From positions 6,257,001-6,321,000 of the forward strand of contig NC_090703.1 in assembly GCF_040954835.1 (NCBI RefSeq): DNA of 64,000 bases, in the 5' to 3' direction. Shown here in pieces: positions 50,789-62,700 of this stretch. The stretch's first letter is position 1. Every line of letters starts with the position of its first letter. The notes under the pieces were generated by a model. It saw only the letters and a list, made by a program, of their open reading frames with translations. It made no database searches and was not told the origin of the DNA. The stretch is from Lepisosteus oculatus. Lineage: Eukaryota > Chordata > Actinopteri > Semionotiformes > Lepisosteidae. The position numbers were made by a program, and so were the translations under genes.

Positions 50789-50815
50789 TCTCTCGGGGGT
50801 GATTACACCGGGGTG
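50789..50815 (+). pseudogene. 27-nt remnant of ACOT exon 1
   Basis: TCTCTCGGGGGTGATTACAC and the next seven bases are identical to exon 1 of the neighbouring ACOT copies (the codons for SLGGDYTGV). It directly follows the gypsy fossil and is the last trace of a further ACOT copy. Confidence 0.8.
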
Positions 50816-51263
50816 TAAGTCAGTGTTAATTTCACGTATAGAAGAATTTTAAAAAGCGTTTTTAATGCAATATAAACTCTTTTGGGATATTAAACACTTT
50901 GGATGTACGTACAAAACTATACTTACCTTCTGATTAATTGTGCAATGTTAAGAAATGGAGTGTTCTCCATTCCCAATTGTTGTATTTTAAAAATTCCCCA
51001 ATCACACTTCTCCAGGGTCATCTCTATTCTAAGAGGAGAGGCTGAACTAGCAGGATGGTGAAGGAGACATATGGCTCTTGAGTGATGGAATGGGGTAGAA
51101 CTGGAGAATGACCTCGCATTATCTGATGTCCAGAGGAGATGTTCTAGTGCAGAGACAACAAGCCTGAGCACTTCCCTTCTATGACAGTGCAGGGATTTGG
51201 ACCTTCCTTCTAGATTCATTGTCTCTTTTCTTTTCCTTTCAGAATGGAATAAACTTTTACCTG
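50816..51263. other. Spacer with D7 copy
   Basis: 50,930-51,210 matches 47,490-47,710. No gene. Confidence 0.65.
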
Positions 51264-52155
51264 TCCACATGTAAACTTTGTACACATTAGTGCAACAGCC
51301 CACAACTCTTGTAAATGGAGTGAGAATCTGTCCAAGCGTCCTTGACCAACAGTATATGAGTATATGGGTGTGGACAATACTGTCCACTACACGCCTGATT
51401 ACCAGTTTTAAATGAGTTTTTAAACATGTATATTTTTATTGTTTCTATATAAGCCATGAACTAAAAACAATAGCCTCTCAAAGTTGTCCATATTTAACAT
51501 GAAATGACCTTCATGTGATTAAACTGAATCATTAAAATTCTGTTCTCAGTTGATTGTTTTTCCTCTGCAAAATGTTGCTAGTTCAGGTGTTGTTCAGATG
51601 TTGTACACTAATTCAGTCTTTCAGGTATATCCACATTGGTTCACAAGTTTTATGTGTGGTTATTGTCAAAGTCCAAACAGGTTTTACAATATATCTGGAA
51701 CAGTTTGTAATAAACACAGTGTTCCATTTAACCTGAAATGCACTGTCCCTCTTAATCTGTTAGAATCTGTACACTGTAAAACAAAAAGAAATGAATATAA
51801 ACAACATTGTTTTCATTAGTGTCAGCACTTGATACCTACCAGAAATCATTATTCTCATCTTCTGAAATAATTCCTTATCATTGACCAGCAGTATTTCTCT
51901 TGTCATCATGATTACCTTATGAAGAAGTTATGTAGACTTCCCGATAAAGAAAACTGACCCTATTATGAAGACTTTACAAAAATATTTTTTTCCTGAGGTA
52001 CAGATGCCTATCAGGAATTTAGTGATGTACCCAATTTATAAATAGTAAAGTAAAAAAATACAAGGAGAGTCCCACTTCACTTTACTTCAAGATAAAAACT
52101 GTTGTTACATCACGATAAAGATGTTTTCATGTCCTTTAAATTCATTGCGCTTCTT
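51264..52155. repeat. Segmental duplication D1, right copy
   Basis: Partner of 31,145-32,050. Here the block continues into ACOT flank type P3 and copy C. Confidence 0.85.
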
Positions 52156-52366
52156 TACGTGTTTTATACTTCATGTGTACCAGGCTGCTCTACCGGGAGG
52201 GATGTTTTAACCAGAACAGCTGAACTCCATACACAAAGTTCAAAGTCAGTGAGCAATGATGCTGCTTTTCAAAACCCTCAGTTCAGGGGTCACAACAGGA
52301 AAGTCGGCTGTTTTCTGTTTCCATTGGACCTGGAAGCGTTTTTTGCACGTCGGTACAAGAGTGACC
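52141..52366 (+). promoter_or_regulatory. ACOT 5' flank, type P3, with DR1 site
   Basis: Shared with 55,311-55,532 (TTGCGCTTCTTTACGTGTTT and on), and unlike types P1 and P2 until the DR1 site. AGTTCAAAGTCA at 52,237-52,248 is the DR1 element, 119 nt before the ATG. Confidence 0.6.
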
Positions 52367-54348
52367 ATGAGTCCGGTCAGAGTTCAGGTGGAGCCCGACT
52401 CGAAGTGCCTGTTTGACAGACCCGTGACGGTGAAAGTGGAGGGGTTGTCTCCTCACCAGCCTGTCGCTCTCCGGGCGACTCTGACGGGCGACAAGGGCGA
52501 CGTGTTTGCCTCGGTCGCCTGCTACCAGGCGGACGAGACGGGTCTGATAGACCTGTCCCAGTCCGCGTCTCTCGGGGGTGATTACACCGGGGTGCAGCCC
52601 ATGGGCTTCCTCTGGGCCCTGAAGCCCCTCAAGCCCCTGAGGAGACTAATGAAAAGAGACATGGCCACCCCGTTCACAGTGCACATCGCCGTCCACGGTC
52701 AGGCTGCAGGGAGTGTGGAGAGCGCCGCCCCTCCGCTGGCCTCCTGCCTTCATGAGCGGAGCTTCCTCGGGGAAGGAGTGAAGAGGATACCGGTGAGAGA
52801 AGGACGGATCCGTGGAACGGTCTTTCTGCCCCCCGGTGAGTGTTTAGAGTTAAAACACAAAGTGGAAATTAGTGAAAATAACCTGGAAATGGTAAAGAGT
52901 TTGTAAAGGCGTCTGCAATAGAGGGTCTCAGCAGTATATAAATTCCTGTATTCAAATTGTTCTAGGACGGCAAAAAAAGGGAAACCCATTGACTGAAATA
53001 CTTACTGCTCGTAGTAACAAATCCTTAGGCTCAGGATACTGAAAAATTAGTTTTGTTAAATTCATCAGATAAGCCAGATTAAAACATATCCTATTGTTTA
53101 ATTAGGCTACGATGGCTCATCCATATCCCCACATACTTAAAGTTTTATAGACTCTGTATAATCTAAAGATTTACCTACATCATTTTAGAACGCCTAAGAC
53201 TTGTTAATCAATTTTTTAAAATATTTTAAGGAACAAACGAGTTATTACTAAGATTAGTTTATTATACTTTGGATGAAAACATCTATATAATATATACTGT
53301 AAATGCAAGTAGTATGATTTATTAGAATTAGTACTATTATTATTATTTTAGACAAAAATGTTACAATAGTTATATAAACAGGTGTGTTAACATCTGGGTG
53401 GCTGTTTGAATACTGTAACAGTGTCAGAGCTGATGGACAGGTTTTCCTCAGGAGACGGTCCGTTTCCAGGGGTGATTGATCTGGGGGGAGTAGCTGGAGG
53501 ACTTCTAGAGCATCGAGGATGCCTCCTGGCCAATCACGGGTTTGCCACAATGGTACTGGCTTACTTCGGGTTTGAGGACCTCCCACAGAACATGGAGGAA
53601 TAAGATCTGGAATACTTTGAGGAGGCTCTCCACTTCTTTCAGGCACTTCCACAGGTATACCTGCATGCAGCTGTGCACATAAGCCATTAAATCTTGCATT
53701 TGTTTTCAACCACTTACCCCAGTCTTGTCGTCTTAATTCCTCCAGGTGAGGGAGAACAGCGTTGGTGTACTTGGCCTCTCTAAAGGAGCTGACCTGGCCC
53801 TGTCCATGGCTAGTTTCCTGAGTGGTATATCTGCAGTGGTCAGTGTGTCTGGGTGTAATGCTAATACCATCTCCCTGCTGCATTACAAAGGCACAACCCT
53901 ACAGAGGGTGACATATTCCTCTGAGAAGATCAAGGTGGATCAAGCATCAGGGTTATGGAACTTCTCTGAGGCCTATGATGACCCTCGTGATCCAGGATGC
54001 CAGGCAGTAGTGCCAGTAGAGAGGGCCAGTGCCCGTTTCCTTTTTGTGGTAGGTGAAGATGACAAGGTCTGGAATGCCAGTCTGTATGCCAGTGAAGCTG
54101 CAAAGCGTCTGATCTCACACGGCAAAGAGAGGCCAGAGGTCCTGAGTTTCCCTGGAACAGGACACATCATAGAGCCACCATATTTCCCTCATGGTCACTC
54201 CTCCTTCCACAAGGTGGTAAATGCCCCTGTACTGTGTGGAGGCCAGGCTGAGTCCCATGCCTTTGCCCAGGAGGAGGCCTGGAGAAGGATCAGGCAGTTC
54301 TTCCTCGGTAATCTAGGAGCAGCAGGATGTAGACAGAGCAAGCTTTAG
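52367..54348 (+). pseudogene. ACOT copy C, nonsense mutation in exon 2
   Basis: Exons 52367-52835, 53452-53654 and 53746-54348 with normal splice sites. A TAA at 53,601-53,603 (codon 207) replaces the TTA leucine codon of copy E, ending translation before the catalytic serine. The exon 3 frame stays open and would encode the triad (GLSKG, GEDD, GTGH) and SKL. Exon 1 has Arg-to-Cys and Arg-to-Thr changes (ACYQADET). Intron 1, exons 2-3 and the 3' flank are very close to copy A, but the 5' flank is type P3 instead of P1. A single stop in an otherwise open gene suggests recent loss, or a segregating null allele. Confidence 0.87.
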
Positions 54349-55290
54349 GTACAGCTATATTGAAGAGTTCACATGTTCTCACTGTTATTATGTGTGGTGT
54401 GAATTGTTTTTCCTGTATCATGTTACGTAGTTTACACCAAATTGATCCATAAGTTTTAAGCAATTAGTGACTATTAAATTGGTTTATGATGTCCTGCTGT
54501 TTGGTGTTTGGATGTATCAATATATCAGCAATGTGATATGATCTTGAAATATTAAACATAAAAACTTCAACTCAGATCTACTTGAACTTTGTAGCTTTTG
54601 TAAACATGTAAGACAAATAAAATTCCATTTTAACTAAACTGTTGAATAGATTACTCTATTTTTATACATTGATTGTATTAAAACCTGAAATAATGAAATA
54701 CGCCACATCACTGTTGAGGGCTCTTTAAAAAGTAATGATGTTCTTTTCTGGTCCTTGTGGGCAGGAGTTCGACAGGCAGGTTTTAGTGTCATTTTTAATG
54801 GGTAAACACTTGGAAACAGTGGAATTATAGAACAATTAAGTACAATCAATTCAAATGCAGTGATTCAGGGCCCAGGCAAAACCAGGAGATACTGAGGCCA
54901 TGCAGGCCCAGGAGTGAACGTGACAATGCATTGGGAGGATGTGAACCTACATGAATGGAGCAACAAAAACTTGTCCAGGAATATTTTGGACCTCCTGATT
55001 CACCTATACCTATTCTTTCTGTAATACCACATGCAGTACATGAGTTTGCTACAATGATCATATGTCTTTTAATATTTGGTTCAATGGTAGTATGATCTAC
55101 ATGAAGTGCCACAATTCTAACTTTTTAAATAGTTTATTCTATAATCCCACATCACACTCAAGAAATATCCACACCACACCAGTGGGTCAGGTCTCACAAT
55201 TAGGAAAGCCTGTTCACATACATGTGCATCAAAATATTATAACATGACAGCCTAGAGTCCGGTCTCAGTACTGCACCTTGAGTGGACCCC
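54349..55290. repeat. Segmental duplication D3, right copy (3' flank of copy C)
   Basis: Partner of 38,029-38,975, including the AATAAA signal at 54,616-54,621. It ends at GAGTGGACCCCATTCC, where it changes abruptly into flank type P3. Confidence 0.88.
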
Positions 55291-55310
55291 ATTCCACTCA
55301 AGAAGCCCCA

Positions 55311-55532
55311 TTGCGCTTCTTTACGTGTTTTATACTTCATGTGTACCAGGCTGCTCTACCGGGAGGGATGTTATAACCAGAACAGCTGAACTCCGTACAC
55401 AAAGTTCAAAGTCAGTGACCAATGATGCTGCTTTTCAAAACCCTCAGTTCAGGGGTCACAACAGGAAAGTCCTCTGTTTTCTGTTTCCAGTGGACCTGGA
55501 AGCGTTTTTTGCACGTCGGTACAAGAGTGACC
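55311..55532 (+). promoter_or_regulatory. ACOT 5' flank, type P3, with DR1 site
   Basis: Second copy of the P3 flank. AGTTCAAAGTCA at 55,403-55,414, 119 nt before the ATG. Confidence 0.6.
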
Positions 55533-55690
55533 ATGAGTCCGGTCAGAGTTAAAGTGGAGCCCGACTCGAAGTGTCTGTTTGACAGACCCGTGACGGTGAA
55601 AGTGGAGGGGTTGTCTCCTCACCAGCCTGTCGCTCTCCGGGCGACTCTGACGGGTGACAAGGGCGACGTGTTTGCCTCGGTCGCCCGCTA
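55533..55690 (+). pseudogene. ACOT exon 1 fragment, first 53 codons
   Basis: MSPVRVKVEP through SVARY matches the other exon 1 copies, then the sequence changes to unrelated DNA (ATATTAGGTGCATATCG). No exon 2 or 3 follows before copy E. It shares the Lys7 variant with the fragment at 34,583, although the two have different 5' flanks (P3 against P2). Confidence 0.9.
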
Positions 55691-55874
55691 CATATTAGGT
55701 GCATATCGTCCTATATACATAAAATGAATGGGCTTTGGTTCTTTATGACATCTTAGACGTTTAGTACCACACTGCACTGCTGGTGGTCTGTACGGCAAAG
55801 TGAAAAATATGGTGTTTGTCTTATTTACATAATGCACTACACATTTTTCTCATAAATATCTTCGCAAAAGCAAA

Positions 55875-57470
55875 ACCTTGCCAAAATAGAGAAAACAATA
55901 TTTACCATTTTTCTGCTTGAATCCGTGAAAACATCTACTTCCAAGAGGGACGTAAGATTCACAATTAACCTGTTGTGATTTTGGCTGCACCGATAGGCAA
56001 AAAAGCTGTCACTCAATGAATTCTGACACTGAGACTTTGAAGAGGTTTACACATCCCTGTGGTCACTGCTTGGCTGTAAAATGAGTTATTTTGCTTATGC
56101 CTGTGCATCACATGAAAAGTAAACAAAGACTTATCTGTTTATGTTTGTGTGTTATCACACTGATTTCTTCTTTTGTATCATGTTATCATTATTTTATTAT
56201 AGAAGATAACCATGTGAGGACCTGGCTTTACAAAACCTTATGGAGATTTTGTGGGCTTTTTTCCATCAGTTTTATTTATAAAAATGTCTGATTTTCATCC
56301 AATGTAGTAGATGTGTTGTTGAAACCTTACAAAATAAACTGGGTCTTTTTATGTGCTACTTGAGAACGTGGCTTGATAAAATGGAAAGCATTGGTTGTTT
56401 TTTTTCTGTTTTTCTTTTGGGTATTTCTTTCTAGTGTATGTACTGAGTAGGAGACATAAAAATGATGTTTTGACCTGAAGCCCAAGGGATTAGTTTCAAT
56501 TGAAGACTTGAACTAGGCCTTTACTGTCTATACTTACAAAGTTGTTACAGTTGTTTTTGGGGACATCATTCCAGGCAGAAACTGCCTCTGGAGATCTATG
56601 AAACATGGATTACTAAAAGGGTAGAAGGGTGGTAAGCTCACCCTTAACAGTCCTATAGGTTTTAACTAAGAATTACTCATTTATATCAAAATATCCTGCT
56701 GTTTGGCCTTTGGATGTGCAGTGCCAAGAAAAAGTTTGTTCAGACCCTTAGAATATTTACATATTTGAAACCTAAAATCCTTAGAAATCGTTTTGTAACC
56801 CTTTCCAGAATAATGAGCACCAATAACTCTTTTCCAGAGGTCCTCAGAGATCATGACATGAAAGGTTTCCACAAACCTGTATGGTGAAGAGCAAACTCAC
56901 GACATTTCGTATCTTTATATAGGGTAAGGCAAGGAGTTTATTTTCAAGTGTCGTTTGCGGCCTTGCTAATACCTAAAGCTATACTACAGAAAACCAGATG
57001 AGGACAGTATTGTCAACCATATCGTTTGTCAATTTTTCATCGTGTTTATGGATACGCTGAGGTACAAATATTATTCATCTCGTTTATTCCATACGTATAA
57101 TTGTTTTATGGTTGTCCCCTTAAACTTTTGCAGTTATAACATTAAAATGATCTTCATACGATTATGATGAATCATTAAAAAAAATAAATTAAGTTTTCCC
57201 TGTATTATCTTTCCTTCACAAAATGTTCTTGGCTCATGAGTTTGAAACGTGGGACAAAAAAAATAGTCTTTCTGGTTTACCAACATTTGTTCACGACATC
57301 TGTGTGCAATGGAAAAAAAAACAGTTAAAATAAAAGTTGTTTTCCTGTGCGGTCTGGAATACACAGTAGTGAAATACACTTATACAATAGTAAAGTACAA
57401 ATACTGTAAATGCAATGGGGTCTGACTTCACCTTTAAAACACTTGTTTTATGTATTGTTTTGTAATGTTT
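55875..57470. repeat. Segmental duplication D6, right copy
   Basis: Matches 45,844-46,900 and then, without a gap, 48,170-48,714. The join lies inside the Tc1 fragment at 56,717-56,925. Confidence 0.88.
56681..56925 (-). mobile_element. Tc1-like transposon fragment, third copy
   Basis: Minus strand encodes SEDLWKRVIGAHYSGKGYKT, a Tc1 transposase N-terminal motif. The left flank matches the fragment at 46.7 kb, while its interior and right flank match the one at 48.0 kb. Confidence 0.7.
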
Positions 57471-57728
57471 GACGTAGTATCTTCTGTTCGATTTTTCCCC
57501 TTTAATTTTTTTTTCTCGTGTCCTTTAAACGATTTTTATCCGTGTCTATTTTTCGCACTTTGAGGCCACCGTAGTCTCCGCTTGGCGGTTCGCAAAACAG
57601 TTCAAAGTCCATGAGCGAAAATGCTGCTTTTCAGCCACCTAAGAACGGGAGTCTCGGCAGGAAAGTCGGCTGTTTTCTGTTTCCATTGGGCCTGGAAGCG
57701 TTTTTTGCACGTCGGTACAAGAGTGACC
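57471..57728 (+). promoter_or_regulatory. ACOT 5' flank, type P1, with DR1 site
   Basis: Same flank type as copy A but without a gypsy LTR upstream. AGTTCAAAGTCCA at 57,599-57,611 is the DR1 site, 118 nt before the ATG. Confidence 0.65.
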
Positions 57729-59762
57729 ATGAGTCCGGTCAGAGTTCAGGTGGAGCCCGACTCGAAGTGCCTGTTTGACAGACCCGTGACGGTGAAAGTG
57801 GAGGGGTTGTCTCCTCACCAGCCTGTCGCTCTCCGGGCGACTCTGACGGGCGACAAGGGCGACGTGTTTGCCTCGGTCGCCCGCTACCAGGCGGACGAGA
57901 GGGGTCTGATAGACCTGTCCCAGTCCGCGTCTCTCGGGGGTGATTACACCGGGGTGCAGCCCATGGGCTTCCTCTGGGCCCTGAAGCCCCTCAAGCCCCT
58001 GAGGAGACTAATGAAAAGAGACATGGCCACCCCGTTCACAGTGCACATCGCCGTCCACGGTCAGGCTGCAGGGAGTGTGGAGAGCGCCGCCCCTCCGCTG
58101 GCCTCCTGCCTTCATGAGCGGAGCTTCCTCGGGGAAGGAGTGAAGAGGATACCGGTGAGAGAAGGACGGATCCGGGGGACGGTCTTTCTGCCCCCCGGTG
58201 AGTGTTCTGTCACAGATAAATATAACCCAATACAGTCACCAGCATGTAACAGTTCTTAAACGAGAACAGAATAATAGTTTATTAAATGCTCGTTTAAAAC
58301 TGCTCACAGCCTGAATGCTCAAGTAGAGATTATTCATGGTAACATAAGCATAAACATTTCAGGCTCAGTCTATAAAAAAAGTTGTTTTACAGTTTAAGCA
58401 GGCTGTGATTACTGTTTTAGATCTGCACAGTATTAAACAGAGTTTAGGTATGTAAACACCTTTATAAAGGGCTTAAAGGAACAAACACTAGTTACTAATA
58501 AGTTTTGATTATGTATATGTAAAGTACTTTGAGTTGCTTCGGGAAAACCACTTTACAGCTTTAAGGAATTATACTAATACTGTTCTAATTCTTGGACAAA
58601 TGAAATATGCAAGAAAGATATACAGTATGTGTAATCATTCAGTATTCTACATTATGCTATGGGATACTTGAGATGAAAATATTTGAAAGCAAGGCTTGTA
58701 TTTTATTGTACTATACTATAATTCTACCAGACAAAAATGTAACAGCGGTTGTACAGTTTAATGACTCATGAAATGAACATTTCAGTGCTTACTTGAATAC
58801 CGTAACAGTGTCAGAGCTGATGGACAGGTTTTCCTCAGGAGACGGTCCGTTTCCAGGGGTGATTGATCTGGGAGGAACAGCTGGAGGACTTCTAGAGCAT
58901 CGAGGATGCCTCCTGGCCAATCACGGGTTTGCCACAATGGTACTGGCTTACTTCGGGTTTGAGGACCTCCCACAGAACTTGGAGGAATTAGATCTGGAAT
59001 ACTTTGAGGAGGCTCTCCACTTCTTTCAGGCACTTCCACAGGTATACCTGCATGCAGCTGTGTAGACCAGCAATGGCTGGAGTTTGGACAGATGTTTTAA
59101 ACCACGTCCTCGCGCCCTACAATAACGTCACACCTTTTTTGTTTTCTTAATTCCTCCAGGTGAGGGAGAACAGTATTGGTGTACTGGGCGTCTCTAAAGG
59201 AGCTGACCTTGCCCTGTCCATGGCTAGTTTCCTGAGTGGTATATTCGCAGTGGTCAATGTGTCTGGGTGTAATGCCAATTTCCAGTCCCAGCTGCATTAC
59301 AAAGGCACAACCCTGGAAGCACTGAGATTTTCGCCGGAGAAGATCACGGTGGATAAGGAATCGGGCTTATTGAGGTTCTGTGAGGCCTACGCAGACCCTC
59401 GTGATCCAGGATGCCAGGCAGTAGTGCCCATAGAGAGGGCCAGTGCCCGTTTCCTTTTTGTGGCAGGTGAGGATGATCAGATCTGGAAAGCCAGCCTTTT
59501 TGCTACTGAAGCTGCAAAGCGTCTGATCTCACACGGCAAAGAGAGGCCAGAGGTCCTGATTTTCCCTGGAACAGGACACCTCATAGAGCCACCATATTTC
59601 CCTCACTGTCACTCCTCCTTCCACAAGGTGATAAACGCCCCTCTACTGTGGGGAGGCCAGGCTGAGTCCCATGCCTTTGCCCAGGAGGAGGCCTGGAGAA
59701 GGATCAGGCAGTTCTTCCTGGATAATCTAGGAGCAGCAGGATGTAGACAGAGCAAGCTTTAA
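57729..59762 (+). CDS. Acyl-CoA thioesterase, type I (ACOT/BAAT family), intact copy E
   Basis: Exons 57729-58197, 58839-59041 and 59160-59762; phases 1 and 0; 424 residues ending in SKL, so probably peroxisomal. The triad is Ser236 (GVSKG), Asp330 (GEDD) and His364 (GTGH). Exon 1 differs from copy A at only about 4 of 156 residues, while exon 3 differs at about 21 of 200, clustered in residues 262-302 and 331-339. The intact frame and conserved catalytic residues suggest it is functional, with possibly shifted substrate preference. The start MSPVRV (GACCATGA context) is preferred. An upstream in-frame ATG at 57,621 (MLLFSHLRTG) would add a basic leader, but CTTTTCAG within it looks like a splice acceptor. 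Intron 1 differs from copies A and C. Confidence 0.93.
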
Positions 59763-62700
59763 GTCCAACTATATTGGAGAGTATTTGTTCCATGGTAACT
59801 ATTAGAATATCTGTATTGCTTGAGCCCCAGCTGTTGCTTCACGCAGCTGTATTGTAAGTGTAGTTTCTTTTACATTATTCTGATTTATAAAAAATTGAAT
59901 GACTCATTAATGTAGTTTTTTAAAAAACATTAAAACTCAATTTGTGTTGAATTGCTGCTATTTTGTAATAGTATTTGTTCTAATAGTTCAGAAGGAGGTC
60001 ATACCTCAGTTCTCATGAGGGTTTAAATACAAGTCTATATCCTAATATTTGCCAGCAATCTTTGAGATAATTCCCATGTGCTCTCCTGAAATTCCTGGTG
60101 TTTATGACTGTCAATGTTTATAAATGCACAAGGTGCAGCTCTCAGCATGAGAGGAAGTGCTGTTGTGTCTGTCACATGTCACCCCTGACGTTTAAAAAGT
60201 GGTTTCTTGCTGCACCTTGCAATAGGTCATATGTTTCATGTCTCTAAGCAGAACATCAGTGTGACTAAGACAGGGGAGATCATACTGTAAATCAAGAGGT
60301 TTACCGCAAGCTAATAAACAAGTCACGTCTTGTGACATATTAATTTTCAAAAGGATACAACTAAGAACTGGAGAAAAAAAAGGGAAGTCTCAAACCTAGT
60401 GTATGTCCAGGATATATAACTTTGATATACCTCAAATAAGGAAAAGGCACTACTGTAACAATGTAAAGAGAAGTGTTGTTCTGTTACTGTAAAGGTTTTT
60501 TTTTTTTAATTCTCTGCTGTGTAATCTGTTCACTTCCACTGCACTACCCTGGGGGCTATTGGAATGAGTTGGCATAGCGCTTCTTCAGAGAAAGTATCAA
60601 GAGAATACAGTGCCAGGGTTCCTCCCACAAATGTGAGTGTCCCATGACATACTGTATGAGGGTAATTGCAGCTAATTCTGGACTCTGAGATATGGATCCA
60701 TTTGCCTTCTTTTTCTGGTTAGGAAAAGCAGCACTCACTGTGGCAGTATCATTTAGCAACCCCATCCTCAGAGCTCATGCACAATATATTCAATACTTTA
60801 TATTCCCAAAGCCCCTTCTTCCTTATCAGTTTCTCCAGAATACAGAGCAAGTTCTAGCAAGTACATTGAAAACAGTCCAGTAGTAACCCGTTTGTCCAGT
60901 GACTCTATACAGTTACTCAATGAAGGACCTACATCATAAATTGTTCAGCAAAATGTACCTTTATGATGTGTTGAAGTCAGTGCAGTAGTTTAGTAAAATC
61001 CATAAATTGTATAGCGCACTATACTACTCCATTGCAAAGTCTGCAATCATTTCTAGTTGTCAAATCCATGTTGTTACTGTATTTCAATTTCAAAGTGATC
61101 CAGGCTACCCAAAATATTTGCATTTGATGTGTGCATACATTTTTCTAGGAACTGAAGACAAGTCTAAATGACATTTTATGCTTGCGTTTCTACAGTTTTC
61201 TGAGAGATTAAGTATGCCTGCTGAAGAGTTACATCTGAGGGACATGCAACTGCATGTTTATGCCAGGATTAGGGCTTTAGTGAAAGATGATCACTCAGAT
61301 AGCCCTCTTTAATGCTGTTAATGCTAGTTTGTTCATGCTTATTTGGTTATTACTTTTTTATTGAAACAAAACTTATTTTCTAACTAAGGATTAGAGCGCA
61401 TTCTAAACAATTCTGTTTCAGAAGACACTGAATCCATTTTTCACATTGCTTTTGTGTGGTGCAGTTGCCGACATTGTTATGATTGTTGTAACAACTAAAG
61501 CATTGAAGTTATTTCAACTGTGGATTATTAATTGGTTCACAGTCAATACATTGACAAATCAATGAATCAGTACCCCAGATCCCACCCTTAACTGCTGTAG
61601 CAAATCAAACTGATATTTACAAACAGAATTAGAAAGAAAGCAGACAATATGGGCTTTCCAAGAAATTCAAACTGCGAACACATAATCACCATCTCTCCAC
61701 ACACAACCAAACCTGAAAAACTCCAGCCACTACAGAACCTAATAAAAAATATTATTCCATACTCTTCCATGCCAATAATTTTATTTTCTTCTCCCAACAT
61801 TCAGGGGACAATCAGTCTTTTAAGTGTTGTAAACTGTTATGCTGGAAATTAAGTAGTCATGCTTAATGTTCATTAAGTTATACAGCTCCGTATAAAGTTT
61901 AAAAAAAGCTTTTGTCATGAACATGAGTCACGCCTTTTTTAAATTCTTCACATGCACTGGAAATCCGTGTTTGTTTTAAAACAACTAAGGCACTTCCACC
62001 TGATCAGATGAAATTAAATGCTTTCCAGTAAAGAATTTCTTGAAGACAAATTACAGAACCAAACCGTTTGTGTAGCCTGCAATATGTCTAAAGATGTTTA
62101 TGTAAGAGCAAAACAAACCATAGTGCCTCCACTCTGCATTATCCATTTTATTAGTGGGGACTCATGTTCTGTTCAGTGGCTTTCAGCAGCAGCCTGTTCA
62201 AGATACAAATATCGCCTCCCAGGCTAGATTTACATTCTATCTTAAAACATACCTGAAACCTGGTTTGCTGATCCTGATCCTGGACTCTGCCGTCTCCTCA
62301 AAGCAGCACCACCTGAGGCGCTGGGAGGAGCTTTTCAATTGGTCCAATTAAGCCAGCTGCCAGCTGATTTCGCTCGTTAAGAGGTAAATTGCGAAGTACA
62401 TCTGCACATCAAAGGCCCTTCGGTCCCTCTCCCCCCTGGAAAGAATCTCACACAGCAAACTAGTTAACCTGCCAATAAGGGACATAAATGGCAAAAATCC
62501 CATTTTTTAGTCTAATCCAAAAGAGCAGATTTAACGTACAAAATTGCTAACAAAATTGTACACAGACATAACATTACACATACAAAACAAAAGTTATTAA
62601 GTAATCTAGAATTGTGTCATTATTTTTTATCCTTATCCACTAGATTAGTGATTATTTATTATATCTGAGGGAACCTCTGACCCAAGGGCTGACTTTCACA

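Noticed and set aside
53254-53883. 209-residue open frame on the minus strand over copy C exon 2
   Set aside because: It is antisense to a real exon, recurs only where exon 2 recurs, and has no family resemblance.
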